Below are positions 1-6,890 of a stretch of DNA of 13,910 nucleotides, piece by piece. A program made the position numbers and the translations under genes. Origin of the DNA: Thiohalocapsa sp964524185 (lineage in GTDB: Bacteria > Pseudomonadota > Gammaproteobacteria > Chromatiales > Chromatiaceae); NCBI GenBank assembly GCA_964524185.1, contig CAZGCI010000095.1, positions 1 through 13,910 on the forward strand, written 5' to 3'. The notes under the pieces are model-generated. The model worked only from the letters and a program-made list of their open reading frames with translations, did no database searches and was not told where the DNA came from. Position 1 is the first letter of the stretch. Every line of letters begins with the position of its first letter.

Positions 1-247
1 GTCACGTCCGGATCTGTGGGGGGGATGGCCCAGTAATGGCTGTCTCTACCCGGAGAACGGTCGTCAGGGTGCGTCCCGCGTGCCTGATCCCAAATAGGCC
101 AGCAAGTCACAACGAGGCGGAATCGTCGCTCGATTCCAACGAGCTGTACCGAAGCTGGGTCACTGCTCAACAGGCCGGGGCACGGCGTAGGGTGTGTGCG
201 AAGCGTGCGCACCGAAGGCCATGCGGGCGCTGGCGGGAACGGTGCGC
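1..247. other. Gene-free left edge with one REP-like hairpin
   Basis: I see no convincing gene here; the open frames lack coding character and ribosome-binding sites. The stretch contains one GTAG-footed hairpin (187-213). Positions 57-79 match 10808-10830 at 22 of 23 bases. The lipid kinase gene on the minus strand ends at 248, so this is its downstream region. No hairpin followed by a T run is visible. Confidence 0.5.
187..213 (+). repeat. GTAG-footed REP-like hairpin (copy 1)
   Basis: GTAG is followed by GGTGTGTGCG, then AAGCGTGCGCACC, which pair as a stem-loop. It is a slightly shortened version of the hairpin that recurs eight more times after 10173. It lies 34 bp beyond the stop codon of the minus-strand lipid kinase gene. 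Confidence 0.75.
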
Positions 248-1240
248 TCAGCCAGCGGCCGGAACCAGCATTGGCAAGGCTCGGGGCAGCAGATCGAAGC
301 ACAACGGTGTGTGCAGCCGGGTGCGCTCGCCGTCCAGCAGCGCGGCGATGGTCGTTCGGCGGCGGGTATCGATCTGAGCCCGCGAACAGACGCGCTGGAA
401 CACCCGCGGCTCCTGGCCCCAAGTGCCGGCGAGCAGCGTCAGCGCCACCCGTGGCAGATCGTAGAGCGACCCCTCCTGGACACCGTAAACGCCCAGCTGG
501 CCGCTATCCAGTGCCGCCCGCGTTGGATACAGACCGGCCTGCGGCTTGAGGGGATTGTTGGACACCATCAGTGCACGGGTGGTGAGCGTGGTGTACGCCG
601 CATCCAGACGCAGGTGCACACGGTGGAAGGGGTAGCGCTTCAGCAACCAGTAGGCCTTGCGCAGCACCTTGGGGAGCATGCGCCAGGTGCCCACGCCGCG
701 GGCTGACTCCCGCGCCTGGGCCAGATCCGTCGCCATGCCGAACATGGCTGCGCACAGAAAAGGCTCCCCATTGCAGCGGGCTACATCGATACGGTGAACG
801 CGCGCGGTGGTCTGCACGTCGATGGCCGCCTCCGGCTCCAGCGGCAGGCCGAGGTCGCGGGCCAGCAGATTGGCGGTGCCAAGCGGTACAATCCCCAGCG
901 GCACGTCCCGGCCGAGCAACAGTGCCGCCACGCTGTGCACGGTGCCGTCGCCGCCCAGCACTACCACGCGCCGAACGCCGGCATCCAGGTGGGCATCGAG
1001 CTCGGCGCGCCGGGCGGGATCCTCCACCACGGCGGGGAAGGGCAGGCTGACGGTTGTCAGGTCAAGCCCCCGCAGCGCGGCCTCGAGCTGGGACAAGACC
1101 GCGTCCTGCCCGTCGGCGGCCCGGCCGGCGCCTTGTTTGGCGGCCTGGTTGGCCGATAGACCCGCGCGCTCGTTGCCGATGATAATGGCGGTCGCCGTCA
1201 TCGCTCGCGCCGGCGGCGTAAGAGGCTCGGTGTCGGGCAT
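248..1240 (-). CDS. Diacylglycerol kinase family lipid kinase (YegS/BmrU-like)
   Basis: This is a cytosolic or membrane-associated lipid kinase expected to phosphorylate a diacylglycerol-like or other lipid alcohol with ATP. The DAGK catalytic domain is clear: the nucleotide-binding motif GGDGT is at residues 96-100, followed by IVPLGTANLLARDLG at 117-131. The C-terminal half shows the family's ALDSGQLGVY (243-252) and LDGE (302-305) motifs. The length of 330 residues is close to the roughly 300 usual for the family. Family members often begin a few residues before the first beta strand, so the second Met (residue 14, codon at 1199-1201) is an alternative start giving 317 residues; neither start has a strong Shine-Dalgarno. 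Substrate cannot be deduced. It is divergent from the PLDc_N membrane protein gene at 1435, also from a phospholipid-related family, but functional linkage is only inference. Confidence 0.9.
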   Translation of the reverse strand: MPDTEPLTPPARAMTATAIIIGNERAGLSANQAAKQGAGRAADGQDAVLSQLEAALRGLDLTTVSLPFPAVVEDPARRAELDAHLDAGVRRVVVLGGDGTVHSVAALLLGRDVPLGIVPLGTANLLARDLGLPLEPEAAIDVQTTARVHRIDVARCNGEPFLCAAMFGMATDLAQARESARGVGTWRMLPKVLRKAYWLLKRYPFHRVHLRLDAAYTTLTTRALMVSNNPLKPQAGLYPTRAALDSGQLGVYGVQEGSLYDLPRVALTLLAGTWGQEPRVFQRVCSRAQIDTRRRTTIAALLDGERTRLHTPLCFDLLPRALPMLVPAAG

Positions 1241-1324
1241 GCTGGGCGTGCTGTCAATCGATCGATGGAGATGTGCGGTCGTCGGCGCCGGAGCGCCGCA
1301 GACTTGGGCGACTGCCGGAAACGT

Positions 1325-1386
1325 TCATACCAGATGGCGCCGGCCGTTAGACGAAAGCGGCCGTCTAGACAAGTCAGATGGTATGA
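1325..1386. promoter_or_regulatory. Inverted repeat in divergent promoter region
   Basis: TCATACCA (1325-1332) and TGGTATGA (1379-1386) are perfect 8-bp inverted arms 46 bp apart, lying between the divergent lipid kinase and PLDc_N genes. The interior also contains the palindrome GTCTAGAC. They may be operator half-sites or a DNA/RNA structure; no promoter elements could be assigned with confidence. Confidence 0.25.
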
Positions 1387-1424
1387 GAATGGACAGCAAT
1401 CGCCTTCGCCCACCGCAGATGCAT

Positions 1425-1430
1425 GAGAGG
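1425..1430 (+). promoter_or_regulatory. Ribosome-binding site deciding the PLDc_N start
   Basis: GAGAGG lies 4 bases before the ATG at 1435. It overlaps the upstream in-frame ATG at 1423, which has no such site, so 1435 is preferred. Confidence 0.5.
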
Positions 1431-1434
1431 TCAT

Positions 1435-1611
1435 ATGGTAGAGGTCGGCGGCTTTTTTGGCCTGCTGTTGTTGATCCTGATGGTTTACGCCATCGTCAAG
1501 ACCGTGCAAAGCAACGCCAGCACCCTGGGCAAGGTCATCTGGGTGGTGCTGCTCCTCCTCCTGCCGCTGCTCGGCTTCATCCTCTGGCTCATCTTCGGCC
1601 CCAGAGGCTGA
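1435..1611 (+). CDS. Small PLDc_N-domain membrane protein
   Basis: The 58-residue protein has two hydrophobic helices separated by a short basic loop: residues about 3-20 (GGFFGLLLLILMVYAIVK) and about 34-54 (VIWVVLLLLLPLLGFILWLIF), ending in GPRG. This is the layout of the PLDc_N (phospholipase D nuclease N-terminal) family, the membrane anchor also found at the start of cardiolipin synthases, here as a free-standing small protein. It lacks an HKD catalytic motif, so it is not itself a phospholipase; its function is unknown. An in-frame ATG at 1423 would add four residues, but the GAGAGG at 1425-1430 favours 1435. It converges on phaB across a 217-bp inverted-repeat element. Confidence 0.8.
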   Translation: MVEVGGFFGLLLLILMVYAIVKTVQSNASTLGKVIWVVLLLLLPLLGFILWLIFGPRG

Positions 1612-1635
1612 GGGCCACGAGGAAGCGCGGTGGGT

Positions 1636-1852
1636 TGGCGGGGTGAGGCCTCAAACGGCCAAGCCACCTCATTGTCGGCACGCCAGCGGGTCTTTCGCAG
1701 GCGAGGGCCAAGGGCCAAGGGCCGAGGCGCAGCAGCCGACGCCAAAGGCGCGAGTCCGCTCCTCGGCCCTCGGCCCTCGGCCCTTGCCAATGAGCGACCC
1801 CGTCTCGCCCCGGCCACTGGATCGCTCATTGGTTTGAGGTCTCGCCCCGCCA
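1636..1852. mobile_element. 217-bp MITE-like element with terminal inverted repeats
   Basis: The ends (1636-1656 and 1832-1852) are 21-bp inverted repeats matching at 19 positions, starting TGGCGGGG and ending CCCCGCCA. Inside, arms at 1703-1727 and 1761-1785 made of GGGCC(A/G)A repeats pair at 22 of 25 positions around a 33-nt loop. It has no coding capacity. It fills nearly all the space between the convergent PLDc_N and phaB genes, its right end 6 bp from the phaB stop, so the hairpin could also end transcription from both sides. Related sequence occurs at 6891-7101 and, in shorter form, at 2966-3085. Confidence 0.6.
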
Positions 1853-1858
1853 TCCCCG

Positions 1859-2581
1859 TCAATACATGTGCTGCCCGCCGTTCACGGAGATGGTGGCGCC
1901 GGTGATGAAGCCTGCAGCATCCGCCACCAGGAAGACGACGGTGCGGGCGATGTCCTCGGGCTGGCCGAGCCGACCCACGGGGATGCGCTTGATGATCTTC
2001 TCTAGGACATCCGGCGGCACGGCGCGAACCATCTCCGTATCCACATAGCCCGGTGCGACGGCGTTCACGGTAATGCCCTTGGCTGCCCCCTCCTGCGCCA
2101 GGGCCTTGGTGAAGCCGTGGATACCGGATTTGGCGGCGGCATAGTTCACCTGACCGTACTGGCCCGCCTGGCCGTTGATGGAACCGATATTGACGATGCG
2201 CCCGAAGCTGCGCTCGCGCATGCCCTCGATCACCGCCCGCGCGCAGTTGAAGCAGGAGCCGAGGTTGGTGTCGATCACCGCCTGCCATTGATCATGGGTC
2301 ATCCGATGCATAGTGCTGTCGCGGGTGATGCCCGCGTTGTTCACCAACACCTCCACTGGTCCCAGGTCTTGCTCAACGGTGCGGATGCCGTCGGCGGCGG
2401 TATCGCCGTCTGACACATCGAACTTGTAGGCCGGGATGCCGGTGCGGGCAGTGAAGTCCTGCGCCGCCTGATCGTTGCCGCCGTAGTTGGCGGCGACACT
2501 GTAGCCTGCGTCTTTGAGTGCGATGGAAATGGCCTCGCCGATGCCGCGGGTGCCGCCGGTGACCAGTGCTGTTCTCGCCAT
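1859..2581 (-). CDS. phaB: Acetoacetyl-CoA reductase, PHB synthesis
   Basis: This enzyme reduces acetoacetyl-CoA to (R)-3-hydroxybutyryl-CoA with NADPH, supplying the monomer for polyhydroxybutyrate synthase in the cytoplasm. The 240-residue protein is a complete short-chain dehydrogenase: the Rossmann motif TGGTRGIG is at residues 8-15, NNAG at 81-84, and the catalytic set is Asn106, Ser134, Tyr147 and Lys151 (the YxxxK). GQAGQYGQVNY before the catalytic Tyr and the C-terminal NGGQHMY are typical of PhaB rather than FabG. The start at 2581 is chosen because GAGGA lies 4 bases upstream; an open frame extends 22 codons further but lacks a site. No phaA or phaC is adjacent, so it stands alone here. 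A FabG-type role is less likely but not excluded. Confidence 0.93.
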   Translation of the reverse strand: MARTALVTGGTRGIGEAISIALKDAGYSVAANYGGNDQAAQDFTARTGIPAYKFDVSDGDTAADGIRTVEQDLGPVEVLVNNAGITRDSTMHRMTHDQWQAVIDTNLGSCFNCARAVIEGMRERSFGRIVNIGSINGQAGQYGQVNYAAAKSGIHGFTKALAQEGAAKGITVNAVAPGYVDTEMVRAVPPDVLEKIIKRIPVGRLGQPEDIARTVVFLVADAAGFITGATISVNGGQHMY

Positions 2582-3166
2582 GGTGTCCTCGCTTTGAATG
2601 ATTTTGCTGCTCTGGGCGGGTGATATTGATGTGCTGGGCCGCACCACGTCGCGGCGGGGGCTGCCGCGCGCGCGGATGCCGGAGCACGTGCCGATGGTAA
2701 CGCAGCACGATGGTAGGTGTAGGGCCGCGCCCCCAGACGCATCGCCCTACAGACGCATCGCCCCAGGACGCACCCCCCACACGCATCCCCTCAACCCGGA
2801 GCGTTCCACCACTGCGCCCCAGCACCGCGCCCCAACACCAAAACGCCGCCGGCATGCAGCCTATTCCGCGGGGGTGCCCCAGCGCGGCAGCTATCGCCGT
2901 CGCCTGCGCAGACGAATTGGTTAGACTAGCGGGCTTGCCGGCGCTAGATTGCTTGGCCGCGCCAGATGCTTGCAGATGCGTCGAATTTTCCATGCCGCGT
3001 CGTGCCCCAGGCGCCGGCAGGGGGAAAGGGCCGAGGGCCGATGAGCCGCGTCAATCGGCCTCAGGCAACCATCAGAACGAGAACCCGGCGCGGACATGAC
3101 GTCGACCCGGGAACACCACAGGTCGCTGCGCCCTCGGCGCGGCGGGGGGCTGGAGGGCCCATCCGC
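2582..3166. other. Gene-free stretch between divergent phaB and membrane protein genes
   Basis: No gene is supported. The phaB promoter should lie near the left end. Positions 2729-2770 carry short direct repeats of a CAGACGCATCGCCC type within C-rich low-complexity DNA. A small hairpin, CTAGCG (2926-2931) with CGCTAG (2942-2947), precedes a dispersed repeat copy at 2966-3085. A TGGAGG ribosome-binding site at 3151-3156 serves the membrane protein. Confidence 0.5.
2966..3085 (+). repeat. Dispersed repeat, short version of the 6891-7101 element
   Basis: Positions 2966-3041 align without gaps to 6891-6966 at about 80 percent identity, including a shared CCAGGCGCCGGCA core. The following bases (GTCAATCGGCCTCAGGCA) resemble 7074-7090, as though the hairpin-bearing interior of the longer copy were missing here. 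It is non-coding and lies just upstream of the membrane protein gene. The exact right end is uncertain. Confidence 0.5.
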
Positions 3167-3943
3167 ATGCTGTCCAAAGACCGCTTCACTGCCATCGTCA
3201 CCACCCTGTTCGTCTGGAGCCTCGCCGGCGCCTTATTCGGCGGGCTCTTCATCGGCCTCTACGAGGTGCTGCAAGTCCTGGCCCTCGGCCCCTGGCAGGC
3301 CCTGGTGGTTGCCGCACTGGCCGCGGCAATGACCACGGCCGCCTTCTACAGCGCCATGCCCGTGGCCCTGCTCGGTGCCATGGCGGGTGTGGTGGCCTCC
3401 ATCGGTTACCTCATCATCGGCGGGCCCCGCCTTGAGCTCTCCATCATGGCCGCGGTGGCGGCGGGCCTCGGGCTGATCGCCGGGGCCTTCTTCGCCTGGA
3501 CCACGCCGGCGGGCGCGCGGCCGCTGGCGGAAACCCTCACTGGCCTGCTCGCCGGGCTGGGTGCCGGGATCATCTTGGCAGTGATCTTGACCCTCTACCC
3601 GCAGCCGGTGGGCGCCTTCGTCATGGCCGCGGGTATCGTCGCCCTGGTGGGCTCCCTGTTCCAGTTGAACGAGCATTGGTTCGTGCAGAACGTGCACGGG
3701 TGGCTCCCCGATGCGCTGGCCGCACCCCTTGTGGCCGCAATGGTGGCCGCGGTCGTAGGCGCGAGCATCTGGATGGTGGCCGGCACCACCGCCGCAAACT
3801 TGGATGTCGAGACCAAGAACGCCGTGGAGCGGGTGCTCGTGGAGGTGCCACCCGGCTTTCTCGGCGGGCTGCTGGGCGGCGGCGTGACCGGCGTGGTGCT
3901 AGAACTGCTCGGTTTCCGCCTGGAAGACCACGATTCCGTGTAA
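3167..3943 (+). CDS. Polytopic membrane protein of unknown function
   Basis: The 258-residue protein is strongly hydrophobic, with roughly eight predicted membrane segments: about residues 9-39 (long, perhaps bent), 43-63, 65-85, 91-111, 123-145, 147-166, 184-206 and 228-249. A soluble loop with charged residues (about 207-226, NLDVETKNAVERVLVEVP) precedes the last segment, and the C-terminus is acidic (RLEDHDSV). I do not recognise a transporter signature or any family. The start at 3167 is chosen because it begins MLSKDRFTA just before the first helix and has TGGAGG 10 bases upstream. An upstream extension of 67 codons would be translated dispersed repeat and is not believed. The next gene, hsp20, has its own promoter-like sequence, so co-transcription is not required. 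Confidence 0.75.
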   Translation: MLSKDRFTAIVTTLFVWSLAGALFGGLFIGLYEVLQVLALGPWQALVVAALAAAMTTAAFYSAMPVALLGAMAGVVASIGYLIIGGPRLELSIMAAVAAGLGLIAGAFFAWTTPAGARPLAETLTGLLAGLGAGIILAVILTLYPQPVGAFVMAAGIVALVGSLFQLNEHWFVQNVHGWLPDALAAPLVAAMVAAVVGASIWMVAGTTAANLDVETKNAVERVLVEVPPGFLGGLLGGGVTGVVLELLGFRLEDHDSV

Positions 3944-3951
3944 GCGTTGCC

Positions 3952-3980
3952 CCGACAACATCCAACAATTGGCCTATATT
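3952..3980 (+). promoter_or_regulatory. Promoter-like sequence before hsp20
   Basis: CCGACA (3952-3957) and TATATT (3975-3980) are spaced by 17 bp in a locally A+T-rich patch that stands out from its surroundings. The resemblance is to a sigma-70 promoter; no sigma-32 consensus was recognised. The transcript would have a leader of about 120 nt before the hsp20 ATG at 4111. Confidence 0.35.
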
Positions 3981-4110
3981 TTAAGTGGTAAGGGCAGGGT
4001 GACCCAGTCGGCGCAGGCCTACACCGGCAGCTGCACCACGCCGACGGTCGCTCGCCGATGGGCCTCCCAGCCCGACATCGGGTCAGCATTCAGGACCGAA
4101 GGAGGACGCC

Positions 4111-4605
4111 ATGGCCAAAGACAAAGACCTCGAGCAGAAACCTAAGACCAAACCCGCATCGGCAGCACGCGGCATGAAGCCCTGGGAGCAATGGGAGCGC
4201 TTCATGGACGAATTCGTGCCGGGGCGCTTGATGCACCGCTGGGGCGCGCCCGACTGGGCGGATCTCTGGGCTGGAATGCAACCCGCCATGCCCAGCGTGG
4301 ACGTGATCGACCGCGATGAAGAGGTGGTCGTGAAGGCCGAGATTCCGGGCGTGCGCAAGGAAGACGTCGACATTAGCGTGACCGACAGAACGCTGACGCT
4401 ATCCGGCAAGACGCAACAGGAGGAGACCGAGGAAAAGGAGCATTTCCACCGGCGCGAGATCCAGCGCGGTGAATTCTCAAGGACCTTGACCCTGCCGGCT
4501 GCGGTGGACGCCGATAGGGCAACCGCCCAGTTCGAAGACGGCATGCTCGTGGTCACCCTGCCCAAGGTGACCAAGACAGCGAGGAAGCGCGTCGAGATCG
4601 CATGA
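4111..4605 (+). CDS. Hsp20/alpha-crystallin small heat shock protein
   Basis: This is an ATP-independent holdase chaperone that binds unfolding proteins in the cytoplasm and forms large oligomers. The N-terminal arm (1-60) is charged, then rich in Trp, Met and Phe. The alpha-crystallin domain runs from PSVDVIDRDEEVVVKAEIPG (61-80) to the signature GMLVVTLPK (144-152). The C-terminal KRVEIA contains a V-x-I tail motif that usually docks onto a neighbouring domain. The length of 164 residues is normal for a bacterial class A/B sHSP. The start is secure: AAGGAGG lies 6 bases before the ATG. It is likely transcribed alone, with a perfect 10-bp stem-loop shortly after the stop codon. Confidence 0.95.
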   Translation: MAKDKDLEQKPKTKPASAARGMKPWEQWERFMDEFVPGRLMHRWGAPDWADLWAGMQPAMPSVDVIDRDEEVVVKAEIPGVRKEDVDISVTDRTLTLSGKTQQEETEEKEHFHRREIQRGEFSRTLTLPAAVDADRATAQFEDGMLVVTLPKVTKTARKRVEIA

Positions 4606-4637
4606 CGCGTCGCGCAGCGGCCGAGCCGCGAAGACGC

Positions 4638-4662
4638 CATGCCGAGGCAGCGCCTCGGCATG
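4638..4662 (+). terminator. Stem-loop after hsp20
   Basis: CATGCCGAGG and CCTCGGCATG form a perfect 10-bp stem with a 5-nt loop, 32 bp after the hsp20 stop. No T run follows, so it may stabilise the 3' end of the mRNA or be a repeat copy rather than a classical terminator. An imperfect relative sits at 13013-13035 (ATGCCGAGG ... CCCCGGCAT). Confidence 0.4.
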
Positions 4663-4672
4663 AGCGGTTGCG

Positions 4673-4836
4673 CCTCGGCCCTCGGCCCTTTCCCCTAGGA
4701 GTACGGAGCGATAGCTCCGTGCCACGCGCGCAACCGCCGCACCACGCCCGCGGCTCCGCCACGGACTCCAAGAACAACCCCACGCGCCGCCGGAGCGGCG
4801 CGGAGCGCGTCCCGACGCGAGAGCGCCGTGACGCTC
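4673..4836 (+). repeat. Composite REP-like repeat cluster
   Basis: A CGGCCCT-rich arm is followed by the hairpin ACGGAGC/GCTCCGT with loop GATA (4703-4720). Next comes CCAACCGCCGCACC-like sequence with the CCGCGGCTCCGCCACGG hairpin, then a repeat with the stem CGCCGC/GCGGCG (4785-4800). The same modules recur at 10063-10165 and 11877-12030. No GTAG hairpin is present in this copy. Confidence 0.6.
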
Positions 4837-4887
4837 AATGCGGAATCGTGTTTCTCTTGGTGCGCGCGGAGGCACCAGCATGCTCCG

Positions 4888-4936
4888 CCCCTAGCCCCTA
4901 GCCCCTAGCCCCTAGCCCCTAGCCCCTAGCCCCTGA
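4888..4936 (+). repeat. Tandem heptamer repeat (CCCCTAG)n
   Basis: Six perfect CCCCTAG units are followed by one CCCCTGA variant. Two-unit traces of the same heptamer occur at 7103-7116, and one reverse-strand unit at about 8018-8027. It is a short simple repeat prone to slippage, non-coding, about 93 bp before the next start codon. Confidence 0.9.
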
Positions 4937-5028
4937 CCTCAGGAAGCCCGTCGAGATCCCATGTCGCGCGCGGGCCAGCGCGGCACCGCGGGGCCATTCA
5001 CGTCTCTCGGAGTTGTTGTCAGACCGCC

Positions 5029-5721
5029 ATGAAGCCGAACCCAATCGTCTTGACAGCCGCGTGCTGGGTGTTCCTCGGCGGCCTAGGGGCGGCCCTCGGC
5101 GCACCGCCCACACCGACCGGCATGGTCGAGTCCCTGGGGCCCGCTGTGGAGGCCAGGGCCGCTCAGAGCCGCCCGCAACATTGGCCCATGAAGCGCGCCT
5201 GCCTGTACTACGCCCTGGCTGGGCAGGCGCTGCTGGCGCAACAAGGCATCCCGGCGCAGCTGGTCGTCGGCCGCGTGGTGTACGCGCCGGGCACGTCTGC
5301 GGCCTACGCCATCCGCCCACACGCCTGGCTAGAGACCGAGACCCACTTCATCGACTTCGCGACGCTGCCGCGCTGGGGTGAGGCCACCGTCGTACCCCGC
5401 GCGCTGATGGCCACCGAAGCCGCAGCCGTGCGCTCGGGTGTGACGCAGGTGCTGGTCGCGCCGGCGCCGCTCGACCGGCCGCTCCAACGCTACCTCAGCC
5501 ACCACGCGCGCCGATTCTGGAATCGATCCGCGCCTGTGGCGGAGCATCCCTTGCCGGCTCAGCGCGGCAGCGTGGCGATGCCGCCGGGGGTGCCAAGCTC
5601 GGTGGCGAGCCCGAGCGCAATCGCATCGTCGGCACTCAGCCAAGCGACGCTGCCATCGGCTGTGGCGGCCGCGCGCTCGGCCAGGAGCGGCGCCTGTTGG
5701 ATGCCGAGCCCGAGTAGGTAG
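5029..5721 (+). CDS. Exported transglutaminase-like protein
   Basis: Residues 1-25 form a signal peptide-like segment (basic start, hydrophobic core, cleavage near AALGA). The core resembles bacterial transglutaminase-like cysteine peptidase folds: Cys58 in KRACLYYAL, a GIPAQLVVG strand (73-81), His98 in RPHAWLE and Asp109 in HFIDFATL. Cys, His and Asp occur in the order of the catalytic triad. The target is unknown; a periplasmic peptidase or amide-transfer role is inference. The last 54 codons lie antisense to the 3' end of the convergent gene, and their Ala/Ser/Pro-rich composition (from about residue 177) suggests read-through rather than a folded domain. The Shine-Dalgarno is weak. Total length is 230 residues. 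Confidence 0.7.
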   Translation: MKPNPIVLTAACWVFLGGLGAALGAPPTPTGMVESLGPAVEARAAQSRPQHWPMKRACLYYALAGQALLAQQGIPAQLVVGRVVYAPGTSAAYAIRPHAWLETETHFIDFATLPRWGEATVVPRALMATEAAAVRSGVTQVLVAPAPLDRPLQRYLSHHARRFWNRSAPVAEHPLPAQRGSVAMPPGVPSSVASPSAIASSALSQATLPSAVAAARSARSGACWMPSPSR

Positions 5722-6518
5722 CCCGTCTGTCTGGCGATGGCGCCGCGGGTGCCGCCGTCGCCGCCGAGCAAGGGCAGCCGCTGCAGGCCAAGGCGGGCGC
5801 CGGGGGCAATAAAGCGCAGCACGCCGCCCGCGAAGGCCTGCGTGCAGGCCAATGCACACTCGCCCACCACGGCGGTGTTGAGGCCACGGTCGCGGATCCA
5901 GCGGCCCAGCTTCTCGGCCTCGGCCAAATCGCCGCCGTTGGCATCAATGACAATACCGCTGGCGCCCACTGCGTGCACCACCCTCATCACCGCCTGGGCC
6001 CAGCCGCCGCTGATGTCACCGCTGACCACAGTCCAATGCATTGCCTGTTGTGCAACGCGAGTGCGGTCTGGGCGGCACTGCCGGCCGACGGTGCCGATGG
6101 CCTCGCGTGCACCCTCGAGGGACACAGCCACTTGGCGATCGCCGACGCTCACGCGCGCCGCGCTGCCGTCTGCGAAGGCCGTCACTGCATGCGCCGTGAG
6201 GCGCACCCGCTGGCCGAGGGACTGCTGGCCGGTTGCGACCAGCTTCCCGTCGACGAAGGCACGCACGGACCCCCACGGTACCCGCACGGAGCGCTGCCGG
6301 GAGAACTCACCCACCACCAGCTCAGGCTTGCACTTGGCGTTGTAGCGCACCAGGACTCGGAGCCGATCCGGCCCGACAGCAGAGCGTGCACCACGGGCAT
6401 CCGGCGCCCATGCGGCGGGCGTTGCGGCCGCCGCCAGCGCGAGCGCAGCGGCGAGCGCCGCACCGACGCCGCGGCGCAACGCCGGTGCGCGAGCGCGTTG
6501 CCGCAAGCTCAATGGCAT
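5559..6518 (-). CDS. Exported ClpP/crotonase-fold protein (COG3904-like), likely inactive
   Basis: A 319-residue protein with an N-terminal signal peptide (basic MPLSLRQRARAPALRR, then an Ala/Leu core to about residue 37). The C-terminal half has the ClpP-like fold of predicted periplasmic proteins: GIVIDANGGD (188-197), EKLGRWIRDRGL (202-213), CALACTQAFAGG (221-232) and APGARLGLQ (238-246). In homologues as I know them the corresponding motifs read CASAC and LGxH, with the Ser as nucleophile; here they are Leu223 and Gln246, so a catalytic role is doubtful. The N-terminal half (about 50-160) is beta-rich with Cys63 and Cys148 and is not recognised. ATG at 6518 is preferred over GTG at 6530. 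The 3' end overlaps the convergent transglutaminase-like gene by 163 bp. Confidence 0.75.
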   Translation of the reverse strand: MPLSLRQRARAPALRRGVGAALAAALALAAAATPAAWAPDARGARSAVGPDRLRVLVRYNAKCKPELVVGEFSRQRSVRVPWGSVRAFVDGKLVATGQQSLGQRVRLTAHAVTAFADGSAARVSVGDRQVAVSLEGAREAIGTVGRQCRPDRTRVAQQAMHWTVVSGDISGGWAQAVMRVVHAVGASGIVIDANGGDLAEAEKLGRWIRDRGLNTAVVGECALACTQAFAGGVLRFIAPGARLGLQRLPLLGGDGGTRGAIARQTGYLLGLGIQQAPLLAERAAATADGSVAWLSADDAIALGLATELGTPGGIATLPR

Positions 6519-6890
6519 GTGATGGGGCACAGTGACGCGACGGCCGCGGCGCTGTGCCCGCGGCCGCCAGGCGCACCGACGGTGTCGATGCGCGCGAAGC
6601 GCCTGGTTCAGGCCGACGTTACGCTGCGCGCATCAGCGCCGCAGCGGACTTGCCCCAGGACGCGCAGACGGCCGCCGTTGCACCGGTGCTGGCCCAGCAA
6701 AGGGCGGGCAGGCAGCGGCGGGCAGGCAGTGGTGATCGAGTCGGCCATGGTGGGTCTCATCCTCTCCGGGGTAGTGGTAGCGATGCTGATGCTTCTTGTA
6801 TTTGATGCAGCGCGAGGGTGTGCAGACGCCCTCGACGGGTGTCGATGTGCAGTACGGCGGCCAGCACCCCCGCCACCGTCACGAAACCAA

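Larger units (their letters stand above)
4606..5028. other. Gene-free repeat-rich stretch after hsp20
   Basis: No gene is supported. The stretch contains, in order, a 10-bp stem-loop (4638-4662), a CCTCGGCCCTCGGCCCT arm (4673-4690), a second hairpin (4703-4720), a CCGCGG-type repeat (4746-4775), a third repeat (4782-4836) and a heptamer tandem repeat (4888-4936). The 4673-4775 part resembles the start of the array at 10063, and 4782-4836 resembles 11877-11930. Confidence 0.6.

Noticed and set aside
807..1646. 279-residue plus-strand open frame
   Set aside because: Antisense of the lipid kinase gene with Ser/Arg-rich, high-G+C artefact composition; the kinase motifs on the minus strand are decisive.
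2966..3166. N-terminal extension of the membrane protein gene to an upstream ATG at 2966
   Set aside because: The extension is translated dispersed repeat (copy at 6891), and a ribosome-binding site supports 3167.
4888..4936. Telomere-like or replication-origin repeat
   Set aside because: CCCCTAG resembles telomeric repeats only superficially; it is short and internal, with no DnaA boxes, hairpin telomere or partition genes nearby.
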